From Dechloromonas hortensis (GTDB lineage: Bacteria > Pseudomonadota > Gammaproteobacteria > Burkholderiales > Rhodocyclaceae), in assembly GCF_009469765.1 (NCBI RefSeq), contig NZ_SSSQ01000011.1, forward strand, positions 1 to 64,000: a stretch of 64,000 nucleotides of DNA, in the 5' to 3' direction. The number at the start of each line of letters is the position of its first letter. The stretch's first letter is position 1. Positions 1 through 8,483 of this stretch are shown here, in pieces. The notes under the pieces were generated by a model. It saw only the letters and a program-made list of their open reading frames with translations, was not told the DNA's origin and searched no databases. A program made the position numbers and the translations under genes.

Positions 1-27
1 GTGTTCGGCGATGACGAGAATGGTCAT
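1..27 (-). CDS. etfA: EtfA start (partial), electron transfer flavoprotein alpha subunit
   Basis: Only the first nine codons are inside the window (MTILVIAEH); the gene continues beyond position 1. This opening is the usual N-terminus of ETF alpha, and it lies directly downstream of etfB on the same strand with 2 bases between the etfB stop and this ATG. The two subunits form an FAD- and AMP-containing heterodimer that takes electrons from acyl-CoA dehydrogenases. The call rests on the short match plus gene order. Confidence 0.75.
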
Positions 28-29
28 GA

Positions 30-779
30 TCAGATCACCTTGGCTTCGTTCTTGAGTTTGTTGACGAGTTCGGCGACGTCGGCGACCTTGATGCCGGCCG
101 AGCGCTTGGCCGGTTCGGCGACCTTGAGGGTGGTCAGGCGCGGGGTCACGTCAACGCCGAGGTCGGCCGGCTTGACGGTGTCGAGCGGCTTTTTCTTGGC
201 TTTCATGATGTTGGGCAGCGTCGCGTAGCGCGGTTCGTTTAGGCGCAGGTCGGTGGACACCACGGCCGGCAGGCTGAGGGCCAGGGTTTCGAGGCCGCCG
301 TCGATTTCGCGGGTGACCGTGGCCTTGCCGTCGGCGATGACGACTTTCGAGGCGAAGGTGGCTTGTGGCCAGTTCTGCAGGGCGGCGAGCATCTGGCCGG
401 TCTGGTTGGCGTCGTCGTCAATGGCTTGTTTGCCGCAGATGACGAGTTGCGGTTGTTCCTTGTCGCACAGGGCCTTCAACAGCTTGGCGACGGCCAGCGG
501 CTGCAGCTCGACGTCGGTCTCAACCAGGATGCCGCGGTCGGCACCGATGGCCATGGCGGTGCGCAGGGTTTCCTGACAGGCGGCGACGCCGCAGGAGACG
601 GCGATGACTTCCGTGGCGATGCCGGCTTCTTTCAGACGCACGGCTTCTTCGACGGCGATTTCGTCAAACGGGTTCATGCTCATCTTGACGTTGGCCAGGT
701 CGACGCCCGATCCGTCCGCCTTGACGCGAACCTTGACGTTGTAATCAACTACCCGTTTTACGGGGACGAGAATTTTCAC
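30..779 (-). CDS. etfB: Electron transfer flavoprotein beta subunit
   Basis: The 249-residue protein has the length and architecture of ETF beta. It begins [13 protein letters not shown] and carries the family signature [18 protein letters not shown] near residues 182-200. With EtfA it carries electrons from acyl-CoA dehydrogenases to ETF:quinone oxidoreductase during fatty or aromatic acid breakdown. It starts with GTG at 779, preceded by a clear GGAGAG ribosome site. It is divergent from a TetR-family gene 115 bp away, which is a natural candidate regulator. Confidence 0.95.
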   Translation of the reverse strand: MKILVPVKRVVDYNVKVRVKADGSGVDLANVKMSMNPFDEIAVEEAVRLKEAGIATEVIAVSCGVAACQETLRTAMAIGADRGILVETDVELQPLAVAKLLKALCDKEQPQLVICGKQAIDDDANQTGQMLAALQNWPQATFASKVVIADGKATVTREIDGGLETLALSLPAVVSTDLRLNEPRYATLPNIMKAKKKPLDTVKPADLGVDVTPRLTTLKVAEPAKRSAGIKVADVAELVNKLKNEAKVI

Positions 780-858
780 TAGTCTCTCCTTAACCTTCAG
801 TTAGTTATCCTGCCATTATCCACCTGTTTGACAGATGGCAAAGCAATCCGCACAATGA

Positions 859-898
859 CCATACTGTGTCGTATGGAAAAGCGTACGGTAGCGTATGG
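859..898. promoter_or_regulatory. Candidate TetR operator with repeated GTATGG half-sites
   Basis: In the gap between etfB and the TetR gene an inverted repeat CCATAC-6-GTATGG (859-876) is followed by two further direct copies, GTACGG (883-888) and GTATGG (893-898). The last copy covers the regulator's own start codon at 895. Repeated half-sites in a divergent promoter next to a TetR gene suggest autoregulation and possibly control of etfBA. The pattern is seen; the binding protein is inferred. Confidence 0.5.
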
Positions 899-1506
899 AA
901 AATATAACTGTCAAGCCCCAACCTCGAGCCGCGCGCCGCAAGCCCGTCTCATCACGCACGCAACTCGACCGCAATGACTGGGTCGAGGCGGCTATTGACG
1001 TGCTCGCCACGGAAGGCGTTACCGGCCTGCGCGTCGAAGTGCTGGCCAAGCGCTGCGGCGTCACCAAGGGAAGTTTCTACTGGCACTTCAAGGATCGTCA
1101 AGACCTGCTGGCTGCCGTCCTCGAACGCTGGAAAGAAGGACGCATTCGCGACATCGAAAAAATAACGACGGTAGCTCCCGGTCAGGAGCGCGATCAGCTG
1201 CACTACGCCATCGAGGTTTATGGCGCCAGCCGCAATCGCAAGGGGATGTCGATCGAGCTGGCCGTCCGTGATTGGGCCAGACATGACAGCCTGGCGGGCA
1301 AGATCGTCGAAGCGGTTGACCTGTATCGACTGGAATGCACGCGCAAGCTGTTTGTGGCGGCCGGAATGTCCGACGCCGAAGCCAAAAGTCGCAGCCTGCT
1401 GCTTTACGCCTGCGTATTCGGACTATCCCTGATGCATTACAGTCCGTTTGACGACAATCTCAGCGACCTCAAGCAACGTATCGCTGAACGGATTGTCTCC
1501 GGTTAA
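895..1506 (+). CDS. TetR/AcrR family transcriptional regulator
   Basis: The protein has 203 residues. After a basic tail, residues 27-75 form a TetR-type helix-turn-helix; the recognition stretch GVTKGSFYWHFKDRQDLL is typical. The C-terminal ligand domain is not assignable to a named subfamily. An in-frame TAG at 889-891 means translation cannot begin upstream of the ATG at 895, although no good ribosome site precedes it. It is divergent from etfB, so a role in acyl-CoA or ETF-linked catabolism is possible. Its stop codon overlaps the stop of the convergent lipoprotein gene. Confidence 0.9.
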   Translation: MENITVKPQPRAARRKPVSSRTQLDRNDWVEAAIDVLATEGVTGLRVEVLAKRCGVTKGSFYWHFKDRQDLLAAVLERWKEGRIRDIEKITTVAPGQERDQLHYAIEVYGASRNRKGMSIELAVRDWARHDSLAGKIVEAVDLYRLECTRKLFVAAGMSDAEAKSRSLLLYACVFGLSLMHYSPFDDNLSDLKQRIAERIVSG

Positions 1507-2111
1507 AGCTGGCAGCTACGTAGTTGGCCGGCAGCGGCCGACTCTTTTTCCCAATCATTGATTGCTGCGGTCAACTGCCCGACCAGGGCCGTTAACGCCC
1601 TGACGCCACCCTGAGCATCGGCACTGGCAGCTACCCGCTCAAAGTGAATGGGCTGTTCGGCCAGCCGAGTTCGTGACTTGTCCAGCCACTGGACGCGTCC
1701 ATGAATCTGCGCCCGGCTCACTGAAGGCGTCTCGAAAACCTGGCTGAATTCATCAATTTCCAGACGCACAACGCAATTGCTTCGCCCTTGCCCGGCCGAT
1801 ACCAGCCCCAGATCGCGCATCAGGCCCAACTGGATCATCTGGGCGGGTGGTCCAGCCCAGCGCGCCCGCGCATATTCGCGCAATCTGGCGGGATCGCTGT
1901 AGGCCAGGCGATAGTTGATCCCCAGCGTATCGAACCAGAGTGGCGCCCTGACCTCAACGGCCATCGGCGACAGGCGTTGCGATCGATCGATCTTGCGCTC
2001 AAGACCGGGGCCCAGATCGTAAATAGCCACGGGCGCATCGCCGCCCCGCTTGCCAGCGGTAAAACAGGCGCTCAAGGACAAACTCAGCATGATGATGGCG
2101 AAGCGACGCAT
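1503..2111 (-). CDS. ABC-type transport auxiliary lipoprotein (PqiC-like)
   Basis: The 202-residue lipoprotein has a signal peptide ending in the lipobox LSAC, with Cys16 as the lipidated residue. It is the last gene of an Mla-like operon and lies just after the MCE gene, matching the position and size of PqiC-like auxiliary lipoproteins that anchor MCE systems to the outer membrane. The start at 2111 is chosen over a longer reading because it begins the signal peptide and follows GGGGCGAAATAAT; only 1 base separates it from the MCE stop. The family call leans on context. Confidence 0.75.
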   Translation of the reverse strand: MRRFAIIMLSLSLSACFTAGKRGGDAPVAIYDLGPGLERKIDRSQRLSPMAVEVRAPLWFDTLGINYRLAYSDPARLREYARARWAGPPAQMIQLGLMRDLGLVSAGQGRSNCVVRLEIDEFSQVFETPSVSRAQIHGRVQWLDKSRTRLAEQPIHFERVAASADAQGGVRALTALVGQLTAAINDWEKESAAAGQLRSCQL

Positions 2112-2112
2112 A

Positions 2113-3039
2113 TTATTTCGCCCCTTCCACCGAAAAACCAGCCTCACCCGGCCCCGGCGGCATGGCCGGGGCGCCGAAGACCAAGCCTTGCGGCGAATCT
2201 TCAAGAATGCGCAGGACCCGGCTCAACTGGCGCGAGGTTAGCGAAAAATCACTGGCCAACTCGTTCAGGCGGGGCATCAGGGCGGATGCCCCGCCGGCCG
2301 AAGCATCGCCAATCGCCACATCGAGCTTGTCGGTCGCCTGCTGCATCTTGCCGATCAGTTGCCGGGTATCCGACAACAACGGACCCACCTCACCGGCGGC
2401 CTGACTCAAACTTTTGACATTCTTGTCATCGAGCAGTTTCTTGACCTGCACCAGGGTGCCGTTCAGGTTATCCAGCGCCGGCTTCATGCTCGCCGAAGCG
2501 GCCTCCAGGTTGACCAGGGTTGCCGTCAGATGCTGGCGATTTTCCTCGCTGAGCATGGCATTCGCGCTGGCCATCAGTTGCCGGGCCTGACGCAGCGTGG
2601 CGGTGCCGGTCTCGCCCAGCTCGTCGAAAAGGGATGGAATCATCGTAATCCGCGGCGGCTTCTCGTCGTTCGGCTCGAGCGGTTCCAGATCCTTGCCGGT
2701 TTCCAGCAACAGAATGTGAGCCAGGCCGGTCACCCCCTGGTAGTTCAGTTTGGCGATGGTGCCGCGGGTCAGTGGCACATCCTCGCTGACCGAAATGGTG
2801 ACCAGGATATTGCTGTAATCGTCCGGATCGAGCCGGATATCGGTGACCTTGCCGACCCGGATACCGCGATAGCGCACTTGCGCCTGCGGATTGAGGCCGC
2901 CAATATTTTGTTTGGTGACGACGATGTAATCGTGCGTATCTTCCTTGCTACCGCCCAGCCAGTAGATGGCCAGAAAAGCAGCCACCCCGAGCAGGATGAC
3001 GAAGAGACCGGCGGCAAAGGCGTGGGATTTGTTTTCCAT
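2113..3039 (-). CDS. MlaD-family (MCE domain) lipid-transport substrate-binding protein
   Basis: The 308-residue protein has one N-terminal membrane helix (residues 9-28), then an MCE domain at about 38-115 containing the typical YRGIRVGKVTDI stretch, then a long helical C-terminal part. MCE proteins form periplasmic hexamers that bind lipid and couple to an MlaE/MlaF-type ABC transporter, whose genes lie immediately upstream in the same operon. At about 310 residues it is longer than E. coli MlaD and nearer to the MCE proteins that pair with an auxiliary lipoprotein. Confidence 0.9.
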   Translation of the reverse strand: MENKSHAFAAGLFVILLGVAAFLAIYWLGGSKEDTHDYIVVTKQNIGGLNPQAQVRYRGIRVGKVTDIRLDPDDYSNILVTISVSEDVPLTRGTIAKLNYQGVTGLAHILLLETGKDLEPLEPNDEKPPRITMIPSLFDELGETGTATLRQARQLMASANAMLSEENRQHLTATLVNLEAASASMKPALDNLNGTLVQVKKLLDDKNVKSLSQAAGEVGPLLSDTRQLIGKMQQATDKLDVAIGDASAGGASALMPRLNELASDFSLTSRQLSRVLRILEDSPQGLVFGAPAMPPGPGEAGFSVEGAK

Positions 3040-3048
3040 GAAGGCTTA

Positions 3049-3804
3049 TTAAAGCAGTTTCCGGCGGTCGGCGCCAAAAAAGCCGGTGACGAAGGGATGA
3101 TCGACGGTCATCACCTCGTCTTTCGGGCCAAAGGCGATGATGTGCTGATCGGCCAACACGGCGACATGCGTTGCCAACCCGGCCAGGGTATTGAGATCGT
3201 GGGTGACCATGACGACGGTCAGCCCGAGCTCCTTTTGCAGCGAGCCAACCAGGTCGACGAAGTTCTGGCTGCGATCGGGGTCAAGACCCGACGTCGGCTC
3301 ATCGAGCAGCAGCAGTTCCGGCTCCAGCGCCAGCGCCCGAGCCAGCGCAACGCGCTTGATCATGCCGCCGGAAAGCTCGGCCGGCATCAGCTTGCCATGG
3401 GCCGTTTCGAGTTCGACCATGGCCAGCTTGAGGTGCACCAGCCGGCGAATCCAATCTTCGTCGAGGCATTTTAGTTCGCGCAGCGGGAAGGCAATGTTGT
3501 CGAACACCGAGAGGGCCGAAAACAAGGCCCCTTGCTGGAACAACATGCCCAAACGGCGGCGCACCGCACGTTGCTTGAGCGGGTCGGCGTGATTCAGGTC
3601 GAAACCAAACAGGCGAACACTGCCCGCATTAGGGCGCAACAGACCGAGCATCTCGCGCAGTAGCGTGGTTTTCCCGCTACCCGAGCCGCCGAGCAAACCG
3701 ACAATTTGCCCCGCCTCGACCCGCAAATTCAGATCGCGATGCACGTGACGGCCGGCAAACAGCGTATCGATGCCGCACAGTTCCACCACCGGTGCCTGGC
3801 TCAT
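3049..3804 (-). CDS. MlaF-like ABC transporter ATP-binding protein
   Basis: The protein has 251 residues. Walker A (GGSGSGKTTLLR) lies near residue 35, the ABC signature is LSGGMIKRVALARAL and Walker B is LLLLDEPTSGLDPD. The GGMIKR form of the signature is typical of ATPases serving MlaE-type lipid permeases. It sits between the permease and MCE genes (2- and 9-base gaps), so the three are almost certainly one transporter moving lipids between membranes. The start MSQAPVVELCG at 3804 is chosen because it directly follows the permease stop. Confidence 0.92.
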   Translation of the reverse strand: MSQAPVVELCGIDTLFAGRHVHRDLNLRVEAGQIVGLLGGSGSGKTTLLREMLGLLRPNAGSVRLFGFDLNHADPLKQRAVRRRLGMLFQQGALFSALSVFDNIAFPLRELKCLDEDWIRRLVHLKLAMVELETAHGKLMPAELSGGMIKRVALARALALEPELLLLDEPTSGLDPDRSQNFVDLVGSLQKELGLTVVMVTHDLNTLAGLATHVAVLADQHIIAFGPKDEVMTVDHPFVTGFFGADRRKLL

Positions 3805-3806
3805 TG

Positions 3807-4907
3807 CTAGGGCACCCCGATGTGACGGGTAAAGACGGCGAAGATGGCATCGACGAGAATTACCGTGGTAATTGCCGTCACCACGGCACTGGTCGTATTG
3901 GCCGACAGACTCTCGGTGTTCGGCTTGACGCGCAGCCCGAAGTGGCAGGCAACCAGGGCAATGACAAAACCGAAGACGAGGCCCTTGCCAAGGCCGATCA
4001 GCAGATTGGAAACCGGCACGGCGAGCGGCAGGTTTTCCAGGAAATAGACCAGTGAAAGGTCCAGTTGCAGCATCGCCGCCAGCATGCCGCCAAACAGCGC
4101 GACACCGGAGGTCCACAGCACGATCAGCGGCATGGCTGCGGTCAACCCAAGAATTTTGGGCAAAACCACACGAATGCTGCGCGAAATGCCCATCGTCGAC
4201 AGAGCATCGATTTCCTCGGTCACCCGCATGACGCCGATCTGCGCCGTCATCGCCGAACCGGAACGCCCGGCGACCAGCACGGCGACCAGCACCGGCCCGA
4301 GTTCGCGAATGATCGAGATACCGAGAATATTGATGATGAACAGATCGGCGCCAAAGCCTTTCAATTGCAGCGCCGAAAGGTAACTGATCGTCACGCCGAT
4401 CAGAAAACCGACCAGCGCTGTTACCGGCAAAGCCTGGGCGCCTGCCTTGTAGACGTTGGCAGCGCATTCCTTCCACGGCATATCGGCCGGGTAGCGCACA
4501 AGGTGAATGAGGTCGAACAGCAACTGGCCGAACAGGGCGATCATGCCGCGCAGGTTGGCGACAGCCTTCAGTAGCAAGGCCCCGAGAAAGACCGGCAGAA
4601 TGAACGGCCGGCTCGGTGGCGGCGGCATGTCGTGCGGCAGTTCGGCCACCCGGCCCAAGACTTGGCGATGCAAATCGGCGATCAGCAAGTTCTCCGGCCA
4701 GGCATTACCCCAGGTCCGCCAAAGGAGGACGGCGGCCGCGCTATCCAGCCGGGTCAAACCCGACAGATCCCACTGCTGGCTAGCCGCCGGCTGCGCCGTC
4801 AGCCGGCTCTGCAGATCAGCCAGTTCGGGCAGCATGGCGGCCAGCGTCCATTGCCCGGCCAGCACGACTTTCCCCGGCTCGACGTGCAAGCTGGGGATGC
4901 CGTTCAC
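3807..4907 (-). CDS. STAS-MlaE fusion: lipid ABC transporter permease
   Basis: The protein has 366 residues. Residues 1-95 resemble a STAS domain (SGLTRLDSAAAVLLW), the fold used by MlaB. Residues about 105-366 are an MlaE permease with several membrane helices and the conserved IRELGPVLVAVLVAGRSGSAMTAQ-type core. The MlaB-like function is therefore fused to the permease. Translation starts at GTG 4907, whose GTGA overlaps the ppx stop, with AGGGA upstream. The fused layout is known in betaproteobacteria. The target lipid is unknown. Confidence 0.9.
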   Translation of the reverse strand: MNGIPSLHVEPGKVVLAGQWTLAAMLPELADLQSRLTAQPAASQQWDLSGLTRLDSAAAVLLWRTWGNAWPENLLIADLHRQVLGRVAELPHDMPPPPSRPFILPVFLGALLLKAVANLRGMIALFGQLLFDLIHLVRYPADMPWKECAANVYKAGAQALPVTALVGFLIGVTISYLSALQLKGFGADLFIINILGISIIRELGPVLVAVLVAGRSGSAMTAQIGVMRVTEEIDALSTMGISRSIRVVLPKILGLTAAMPLIVLWTSGVALFGGMLAAMLQLDLSLVYFLENLPLAVPVSNLLIGLGKGLVFGFVIALVACHFGLRVKPNTESLSANTTSAVVTAITTVILVDAIFAVFTRHIGVP

Positions 4908-6406
4908 AAACTTTTCCCTGGCGCACGCGACTTGACGAGATATTCCCGCCCGACCTGCCGCCAGACGGCGGCCTCCTCGCCCAGCGCCGCGGCCGTCCAT
5001 GGATTGGCGGCCAACCAGTCGGCCGGCAGTTCCAGCGCAAAGCCGGTACCGTTCATGCGCACCCGCCAGGCCGGCAGCGCCCGATCGTCGCGGGTGCGAT
5101 GCAGCAACACCGCCAGCCGCAAACAGAAAACCAGCCGCCAGGCACTGTCTACCGCAGGAATCCCCCCCAGTTTCTCCAGCTTGCCGCGGTGGCCGAGTAC
5201 CAGCATGGCCAGGCGCGCTTGGTCCTTCTTCGAAAAGCCGGGCATGTCGGCATAGGTCAGGATGTAGGCGCCGTGCTTGTGGTAGGCGTTGTGGGCGACC
5301 GAAATGCCGATCTCGTGCAGGCGCGTTGCCCAGGACAGGAACTGCACATCCGCCTCGGCCGGCGAACCGTCGGCCAATTGCGTCAAGGCCGAGAGAGCCG
5401 TCGCCTCGACCCGCTCGACCTGATCCGCCTCGGCCTGGTAACGGCGGCGAAACTGCGCCACCGTCGAGTCGCGCATGTCGTGATGATGAAAACGGCCGAG
5501 CAAGTCATAGAGCACGCCCAGGCGCAGCGCGCCGTCGGCATAGGTCATGCGCTCGATGCCCAGCTCCTCGAAAATCGCCGACATGATGGCGATGCCGCCC
5601 GGCAGCACCGGCAGGCGATCGCCCTTGACGCCCGGCAGATCGAGCGCCTCGGCCGACCCTGCCTTGACCAGCAGCAGACAGAGCTTGTCCAGCCCCTCGC
5701 GGGTGATGCCGCTCTCGCCGTTCGGGTTCATGTTGTTCATTTCCAGGATATCGGCGATCGCCCGCGCCGTCCCCGACGAGCCGACCGCTTCTTTCCAGCC
5801 CAGACGCTGGTAATCGTGGGCGATCAGTTCAATTTCCTTGGCCGCCGCAATCTGCGCCTCGCGCAAACGCTTCTTGTCAATTTTGCGATCCGGAAAAAAG
5901 CGCAGCGTGTAGCTGACGCAGCCCATGTAGAGCGACTCCATCAGCTGCGGATCGTGTCGCTTGCCGATGATGAACTCGGTCGAACCACCGCCGATATCGA
6001 CGACCAGGCGCTTGTGGGCGACTGAAGGCAAGGAATGCGAAGCACCGATATAGATCAGTCGCGCCTCTTCGCGGCCGGCGATGATTTCGATCGGAAAACC
6101 GAGCGCCTCCTCGGCCAACGGCAAAAAATCCATCGCATTCTTGGCGACGCGCAAGGTGTTGGTCGCCACCGCCCGCACCGCCCCGCTATCCAGACCGCGC
6201 AAGCGCTCACCGAAGCGGCGCAGCCCCTCCAGTGCGCGCGCCTGCGACGGCGCGTCAAGACGCTTGTCGGGAGTCAGGCCGGAGGCGAGTCGCACCGGCT
6301 CCTTCATGGAGTCGAGGGTATAGATCTGGTCATCGACCACCCGTCCGACTTGTAGACGGAAGCTATTGGAACCTAAATCGACAGCGGCAACGGTTTCGTA
6401 AATCAT
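4904..6406 (-). CDS. ppx: Exopolyphosphatase, Ppx/GppA family
   Basis: The 500-residue protein starts with the phosphate-binding motif VDLGSNSFRLQVG and carries the second ASKHA motif VVDIGGGSTEFIIG near residue 140. An HD-like C-terminal part (LHEIGISVAHNAYHKHGAY) follows. Ppx removes terminal phosphate from polyphosphate; GppA acts on pppGpp, and the two cannot be separated by eye. It is translationally coupled (GTGA overlap) to the lipid transporter permease, an unusual partnership that suggests shared expression. Confidence 0.88.
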   Translation of the reverse strand: MIYETVAAVDLGSNSFRLQVGRVVDDQIYTLDSMKEPVRLASGLTPDKRLDAPSQARALEGLRRFGERLRGLDSGAVRAVATNTLRVAKNAMDFLPLAEEALGFPIEIIAGREEARLIYIGASHSLPSVAHKRLVVDIGGGSTEFIIGKRHDPQLMESLYMGCVSYTLRFFPDRKIDKKRLREAQIAAAKEIELIAHDYQRLGWKEAVGSSGTARAIADILEMNNMNPNGESGITREGLDKLCLLLVKAGSAEALDLPGVKGDRLPVLPGGIAIMSAIFEELGIERMTYADGALRLGVLYDLLGRFHHHDMRDSTVAQFRRRYQAEADQVERVEATALSALTQLADGSPAEADVQFLSWATRLHEIGISVAHNAYHKHGAYILTYADMPGFSKKDQARLAMLVLGHRGKLEKLGGIPAVDSAWRLVFCLRLAVLLHRTRDDRALPAWRVRMNGTGFALELPADWLAANPWTAAALGEEAAVWRQVGREYLVKSRAPGKSL

Positions 6407-6483
6407 CGGTTTGAAACAACGGGAAAGGTAGCTCTGGCGGCCATTCTAACACCCTGCCCCGGCCCGGATTCCGACAAGGCAGG

Positions 6484-6520
6484 CGCAAAAAAGCCCGCCG
6501 GTTTTGGCCGGCGGGCTTTT
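6484..6520 (-). terminator. Rho-independent terminator of prpE
   Basis: An 11-bp stem (6491-6501 with 6508-6518) rich in G/C has a 6-base loop. On the minus strand it is followed by six T residues. It lies 20 bp after the prpE stop codon and so ends that transcript before ppx. Confidence 0.85.
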
Positions 6521-6538
6521 GACGAACGGCAAGGGCGT

Positions 6539-8431
6539 TTAGCTGGCCAGCGCGTTCTTGATCTGCTCCAGCGTGGACGGATCATCGATGGTCGTCAGAT
6601 CGCCCGGGTCGCGGCCTTCAGCCAGCGCCTGCAGCGAGCGGCGCAGCATCTTGCCGGAACGGGTCTTGGGCAGGCCGGTGACAAAGTGCACGCGGGCCGG
6701 ACGGCCGATCGCACCGAGAATGCCGTCAACCGTGCCGAACACTTCCTTCTCCAGCGCCTTGACCAACTCGGGAGTGGCGACCTTCGAAGCATCCTTGACC
6801 ACGGCAAACGCCATCGGCACCTGGCCCTTCAGCTTGTCCTCGACGCCAACCACGGCCACTTCGGCAATCGCCGGATGGTTCTGGATCGCTTCCTCGATTT
6901 CACGGGTGCCCAGACGATGACCGGCGACGTTGATCACGTCGTCGGTGCGGCCGAGGATGGTGAAGTAACCGTCGTCGTCCTTGATCGCCCAATCGTAGGA
7001 GGAATAAACCAGCGGCTCCTTGAACAGGGTGAAGTAGGTGCTGACAAAGCGGTCATCCTGCCCCCAGACAGTACTCAGACAGCCCGGCGGCAGCGGCGGG
7101 ATCACCGCGGCAATACCCTTTTCGTTGGCGTCGCAGACCGAACCGTCCTCGCGGAAAATCTGCAGGTTGTAGCCGTAGACCGGGAAGGACGGCGAACCGT
7201 ACTTGATCGGGGTCTTTTCGACACCCGGCAAGGCGGCCAGCATCGGCCAACCGGTTTCGGTCTGCCAGTAGTTGTCGATGACCGGCTTGCCGAGTTCGGT
7301 CATGAACCACTCGTGGGTCGGCTGATCGAGCGGCTCGCCGGCCATAAAGACGTGCTTTAGCGACGACAGGTCGTACTTGTGCATGAAGGCCGGGTCCTGC
7401 TTCTTCAGCACCCGGGCGGCGGTCGGCGCCGAGAACATCACGGAGACCTTGTACTTCTCGACAATCTGCCACCAAATCCCGGCGTCCGGACGTAGCGGCG
7501 TGCCTTCGTACATCACGGTAGCCATGCCGGCAATCAGCGGGCCGTAGATGATGTAGGAGTGACCGACCACCCAGCCGATGTCCGAGGTCGAGAAGAAGGT
7601 TTCGCCCTCGCCACCGCAGTAGATATGCTTCATCGACGAAGCCAGTGCCACGGCATAACCGCCGGTGTCACGCTGGACGCCCTTTGGCTTGCCGGTGGTG
7701 CCTGAGGTGTACAGGATGTAGGACGGCTCGGAGGATTCCAGCCACTCGCACGGCACCTGGGCATCCATGAACTGGGTGCGCAGGGTAGCGTAGTCGACAT
7801 CGCGGCCGGCCACCTTGTTGAATTCCTTGTCCAGACCACGGTCGACCATCAGCACCTTGGCCGGCTTGTGTTCGGCCAGCTCGATCGCTTCATCGAGCAG
7901 ATGCTTGTAGGGCACAGCCTTGCCGCCGCGCATGCCGGCATCGGATGAAACGATCAGTACCGGCTTGGCATCGTCGATACGGGTCGCCAGCGAACCGGAA
8001 GCAAAACCGCCGAAGACCACCGAGTGGATGGCGCCGATGCGGGTTGCCGCCAGGATGGCGAAGGTTGCCTGGGCGATCATCGGCATGTAGATCAGGACGC
8101 GATCACCCTTCTTGACGCCGAGGCTCTGATAGATCGCTGCCATGCGCTCGATTTCGCGCTGCAGTTCGGCAAAGCTGTAGACCTTCTCTTCGTCCGTTTC
8201 CGTCGAAATGAAAATCAGCGCACGGTCGTTCGGACGCTTGGCCGCATGACGGTCAACCGCGTTGTGACAGAGATTGGTCTTGCCGCCGACGAACCACTTG
8301 GCAAACGGCGGACGCGAATAATCGCAAACCTGGGTGAACGGTTCCTTCCAGTCGACAAGCTGGGCCTGCTCGGTCCAGAACTCATTCGGCTTTTCGATGG
8401 AATACTGGTGAAACTCCTTGTACGTCGCCAT
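6539..8431 (-). CDS. prpE: Propionate--CoA ligase
   Basis: The 629-residue protein is an acyl-CoA synthetase of the PrpE branch: SGTTGKPKGVQRDTGGYAVALA, DIGWVVGHSYIIYGPL, the A8-like hinge LGRTDDVINVAGHRLGTREIE and the catalytic lysine in KTRSGKMLRR are all present. Length and N-terminus (EFHQYSIEKPNEFW) match PrpE better than AcsA. It activates propionate (less well acetate) with ATP and CoA; the lysine is usually controlled by acetylation. The start at 8431 follows GAGGGAG; a longer reading from 8461 has no ribosome site. It stands alone between terminators. Confidence 0.93.
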   Translation of the reverse strand: MATYKEFHQYSIEKPNEFWTEQAQLVDWKEPFTQVCDYSRPPFAKWFVGGKTNLCHNAVDRHAAKRPNDRALIFISTETDEEKVYSFAELQREIERMAAIYQSLGVKKGDRVLIYMPMIAQATFAILAATRIGAIHSVVFGGFASGSLATRIDDAKPVLIVSSDAGMRGGKAVPYKHLLDEAIELAEHKPAKVLMVDRGLDKEFNKVAGRDVDYATLRTQFMDAQVPCEWLESSEPSYILYTSGTTGKPKGVQRDTGGYAVALASSMKHIYCGGEGETFFSTSDIGWVVGHSYIIYGPLIAGMATVMYEGTPLRPDAGIWWQIVEKYKVSVMFSAPTAARVLKKQDPAFMHKYDLSSLKHVFMAGEPLDQPTHEWFMTELGKPVIDNYWQTETGWPMLAALPGVEKTPIKYGSPSFPVYGYNLQIFREDGSVCDANEKGIAAVIPPLPPGCLSTVWGQDDRFVSTYFTLFKEPLVYSSYDWAIKDDDGYFTILGRTDDVINVAGHRLGTREIEEAIQNHPAIAEVAVVGVEDKLKGQVPMAFAVVKDASKVATPELVKALEKEVFGTVDGILGAIGRPARVHFVTGLPKTRSGKMLRRSLQALAEGRDPGDLTTIDDPSTLEQIKNALAS

Positions 8432-8483
8432 AAAACTCCCTCTAAAAAGGTTTTCCTGCACAACAGAAATTCGAGCGGCCTAG

